From the NCBI RefSeq assembly GCF_001021975.1, contig NZ_CP009928.1, positions 372,001 to 436,000 on the forward strand: a stretch of DNA of 64,000 nt, in the 5' to 3' direction. Positions within the stretch are counted from its first letter, which is position 1. The number at the start of each line of letters is the position of its first letter. Positions 62,189 through 64,000 of this stretch are shown here, in pieces. Position numbers and translations under genes: made by a program. The notes below the pieces were generated by a model. The model made no database searches. It worked only from the letters and a program-made list of their open reading frames with translations, and was not told the origin of the DNA. The stretch is from Chryseobacterium gallinarum (GTDB lineage Bacteria > Bacteroidota > Bacteroidia > Flavobacteriales > Weeksellaceae).

Positions 62189-63529
62189 TCACTTCACTTT
62201 CGGCACTACAATCAGGCTTTCATTTCCAGAAATGGTTACCGCTTGTACTGCAAAGAAATAATTATCTTTAGAATAAGGCAAACTGATGGAATTTTCTTTG
62301 GTAAAGGTTTTTTTCTGCCATATTGAGGCATCTGTTTCACGCATCAGCACATAATATCCTGCTACTTCTACCGATCGAGGTTTTTCCCAGGAAAGAGTTG
62401 TAAAGTTGGTAAGTTTATCCGCTTCAATCTTTACATTTTCAGGTTTTGAAGGTGACTTTGCCAGATTGGCCAGAACGGCAATATTGATCCCGACATTCTT
62501 TTTAAAATAATCAAAATCCATAAATTGCGGTAAATCTCCATACTGAACGCCATTCTCTTTTCTGATATCTTGATGCTGGTGGTTGAAGTTTTCGTTAAAC
62601 TCCGTCAGCCGTACTGCGGGGAATCCTTTTTCCACAAAAGGAGTATGGTCGCCGCCTCTCAGAAACCGATCATTTCTGTAAATCAATTTCACCTGGAAAT
62701 TATCTGTATAACGCTCCCCCACTTCTTTAATGTACCTTGCCAGTTGCCTGGAATCTCCGTCGTTCTCTAAACCGAATTTTCTGATTTCGGAAGCCTTTTT
62801 ATCCAGTTCATACTGAGGTAGTCCTTCTGAAAAGACTCTCAGCTGATATCCATTGATAAGATTTGTTTCACTGCTCAGATTGTTTGAAATCATATCATTA
62901 TTGAGCAGGGCTTCTAATTGCCAGCCTTCATTTTTCGCTTTTTCTGCCAGCATTTTTGATCCTAATAAGCCTTGTTCTTCCCCTGAAAAAGCCACCAATA
63001 CAATACTTGCCGGAAATTTAGAAGTACTCAATATCCTTGCGCTTTCTATAAGGGCGGCTACTCCGCTGCCGTCATCATTGGCACCAGGGGCATTATCTTT
63101 TATATTCATGACATCGGTTACTCTCGAATCCAGGTGTCCGCTCATCATAAACAACCGTTTATCATCGGGATTGGTCCCATGAATGATAGCGATAACATTT
63201 CCTAAATCGGTAGGACGATCGATTCTTTTGCCGTCAGGCTGGATCAGCTGGCTTTGCATAAAAATTTCCATTCTTCCTTCCGCATTTTTCGAATAATCCC
63301 TGAACTTTTTCAATACCCATTTTTTTGCGGCTCCGATCCCCCTTTTAGGATCTGTGGCAGAACTCATGGTATGCCTGGTTCCAAAGCTTACCAAAGCATT
63401 AATATGTGCCTTTAGTGAATCTGTATTAACCTGTGATACATATTTTACAATTTCCGGATCCTGACGAATAATTTGTTGAGCTTGAAATGTGATGGGAATG
63501 AGAGACAAAGTGAAAATTATTTTTTTCAT
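62189..63529 (-). CDS. Secreted M28-family zinc aminopeptidase
   Basis: 446-residue exported peptidase (signal peptide MKKIIFTLSLIPITFQA). The zinc ligands and catalytic residues of family M28 are visible: GHLDSR, NAPGANDDGSGVAALIE, and VAFSGEEQGLLGS (E-E pair); a later ligand lies in GGDHTPFVEKGFPAV. The C-terminal ~90 residues form an FN3-like domain (TTLSWEKPRSVEVAGYYVL). No T9SS sorting domain is seen. Probably acts in the periplasm or outside the cell on peptide N-termini. Confidence 0.92.
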   Translation of the reverse strand: MKKIIFTLSLIPITFQAQQIIRQDPEIVKYVSQVNTDSLKAHINALVSFGTRHTMSSATDPKRGIGAAKKWVLKKFRDYSKNAEGRMEIFMQSQLIQPDGKRIDRPTDLGNVIAIIHGTNPDDKRLFMMSGHLDSRVTDVMNIKDNAPGANDDGSGVAALIESARILSTSKFPASIVLVAFSGEEQGLLGSKMLAEKAKNEGWQLEALLNNDMISNNLSSETNLINGYQLRVFSEGLPQYELDKKASEIRKFGLENDGDSRQLARYIKEVGERYTDNFQVKLIYRNDRFLRGGDHTPFVEKGFPAVRLTEFNENFNHQHQDIRKENGVQYGDLPQFMDFDYFKKNVGINIAVLANLAKSPSKPENVKIEADKLTNFTTLSWEKPRSVEVAGYYVLMRETDASIWQKKTFTKENSISLPYSKDNYFFAVQAVTISGNESLIVVPKVK

Positions 63530-63683
63530 AATATAGTATCAATTAATCTTTTGTAATATGTTTTAGATCAATAAAATTAGGAAAAAAGACGGCAAATAAA
63601 TTGTTTTAATTACTACTTTCCTCAGTATTCTCTTATTTTTTTTGATACAATTTCAGTAATTTCGGAAAAAATAATCTTTACAG

Positions 63684-64000
63684 ATGGATACCAGAAAAAA
63701 TGTGTTAGAAAAAATGTCGGATCAGGAGCTTGAACAATATATAAAGCCAGACAGTAAATTTGTTCCACAAGCCATTCAATATGCTTATGAAATTTTACAA
63801 TCCAGAGGAAGATCATTTACCCATGACGAGCAGGAACACATCAATACCATACTTTCTATAACTGAAGGAAATAAAACAATAACAATACATCCTAACTATA
63901 CGAAAGCCTCCAATCTCATCTACTTATCGGGAGCTGCAGGAATTGCAAGCCTGATCTGGACATCGGAACAATTGAATTCAGGTCTGGCTATTGTTATTTC
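63684..64000 (+). CDS. Hypothetical membrane protein, cut by window end
   Basis: Frame from the ATG at 63684 (MDTRKNVLEKMSDQELEQYI) to the window edge, 105 codons. It begins with a helical segment rich in Glu and Gln (KMSDQELEQYIKPDSKFVPQ), then a stretch ending in a hydrophobic run (NLIYLSGAAGIASLIW) that could be a membrane helix. It continues beyond base 64000. The open frame on the opposite strand (63622-63816) is a shadow. Family not recognised. Confidence 0.6.
   Translation, partial: MDTRKNVLEKMSDQELEQYIKPDSKFVPQAIQYAYEILQSRGRSFTHDEQEHINTILSITEGNKTITIHPNYTKASNLIYLSGAAGIASLIWTSEQLNSGLAIVI

Overview
The window looks like a piece of a Bacteroidota chromosome, most likely a Chryseobacterium-type flavobacterium (Weeksellaceae). 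The support is low GC content, -7 promoter elements of the Bacteroidota type (TAnnTTTG), two SusC/SusD pairs, gliding-motility genes gldB and gldC, a type A T9SS sorting domain, a Bacteroidota-type Hcp (TssD), a mevalonate-pathway HMG-CoA synthase, and a PafA phosphatase whose active-site residues line up with the Elizabethkingia enzyme. I see no rRNA, tRNA, CRISPR array, prophage or plasmid backbone.

Layout. 1-5.5 kb: housekeeping genes (FtsX/LolE-type permease, cystathionine beta-synthase-like enzyme, CbpM/CbpA co-chaperone pair, DAACS symporter). 5.5-5.9 kb: a scar in which the tails of a DUF779 gene and an AraC-type regulator have been joined. 6-15.6 kb: two SusC/SusD operons in the same orientation with almost identical promoter/leader sequences. 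16-26.5 kb: mvaS, M1 aminopeptidase, thyA, a secreted 24-residue-repeat protein, a GreA/B-like protein, a GH13 lipoprotein, a PRiA4-ORF3 protein and a PhoR/PhoB-type two-component pair. 26.7-30.6 kb, divergent from that pair: a TonB-dependent receptor and a beta-helix lipoprotein. 30.7-35.2 kb: two paralogous cytosine-deaminase-like amidohydrolases, one apparently cytoplasmic beside an AraC regulator and one exported beside an ankyrin lipoprotein. 35.3-45.2 kb: hemL operon, small lipoproteins, a T9SS-secreted endonuclease I, an orphan TssD, an old yellow enzyme and cytidine deaminase. 45.3-50.6 kb: a complete barnase/barstar pair, nadE, acetyltransferases, an LRR protein, gldB and gldC. 50.7-56.3 kb: cystathionine gamma-lyase/synthase, GNAT, DinB, a HUH/Y1 transposase framed by palindromic repeats, tsaC and cca. 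56.4-59.6 kb: a cobalamin-riboswitch operon (BtuB-like receptor plus BtuG-like beta-propeller lipoprotein). 59.7-64 kb: pafA, GNAT, M28 peptidase and a truncated gene at the edge.

The most interesting structure is a family of paired palindromes built on GGCTAAAGCC. They bracket the single-domain transposase at 53.1 kb and recur in five other stretches at four intergenic sites (39.2, 40.5-40.6 and 62.1 kb, plus the two transposase flanks). This has the layout of a REP/RAYT system. Also notable are the barnase with an N-terminal membrane anchor, the riboswitch operon, the SusC leader duplication, the 55-bp duplication at a susD stop codon, and the compartment-split amidohydrolase paralogs.
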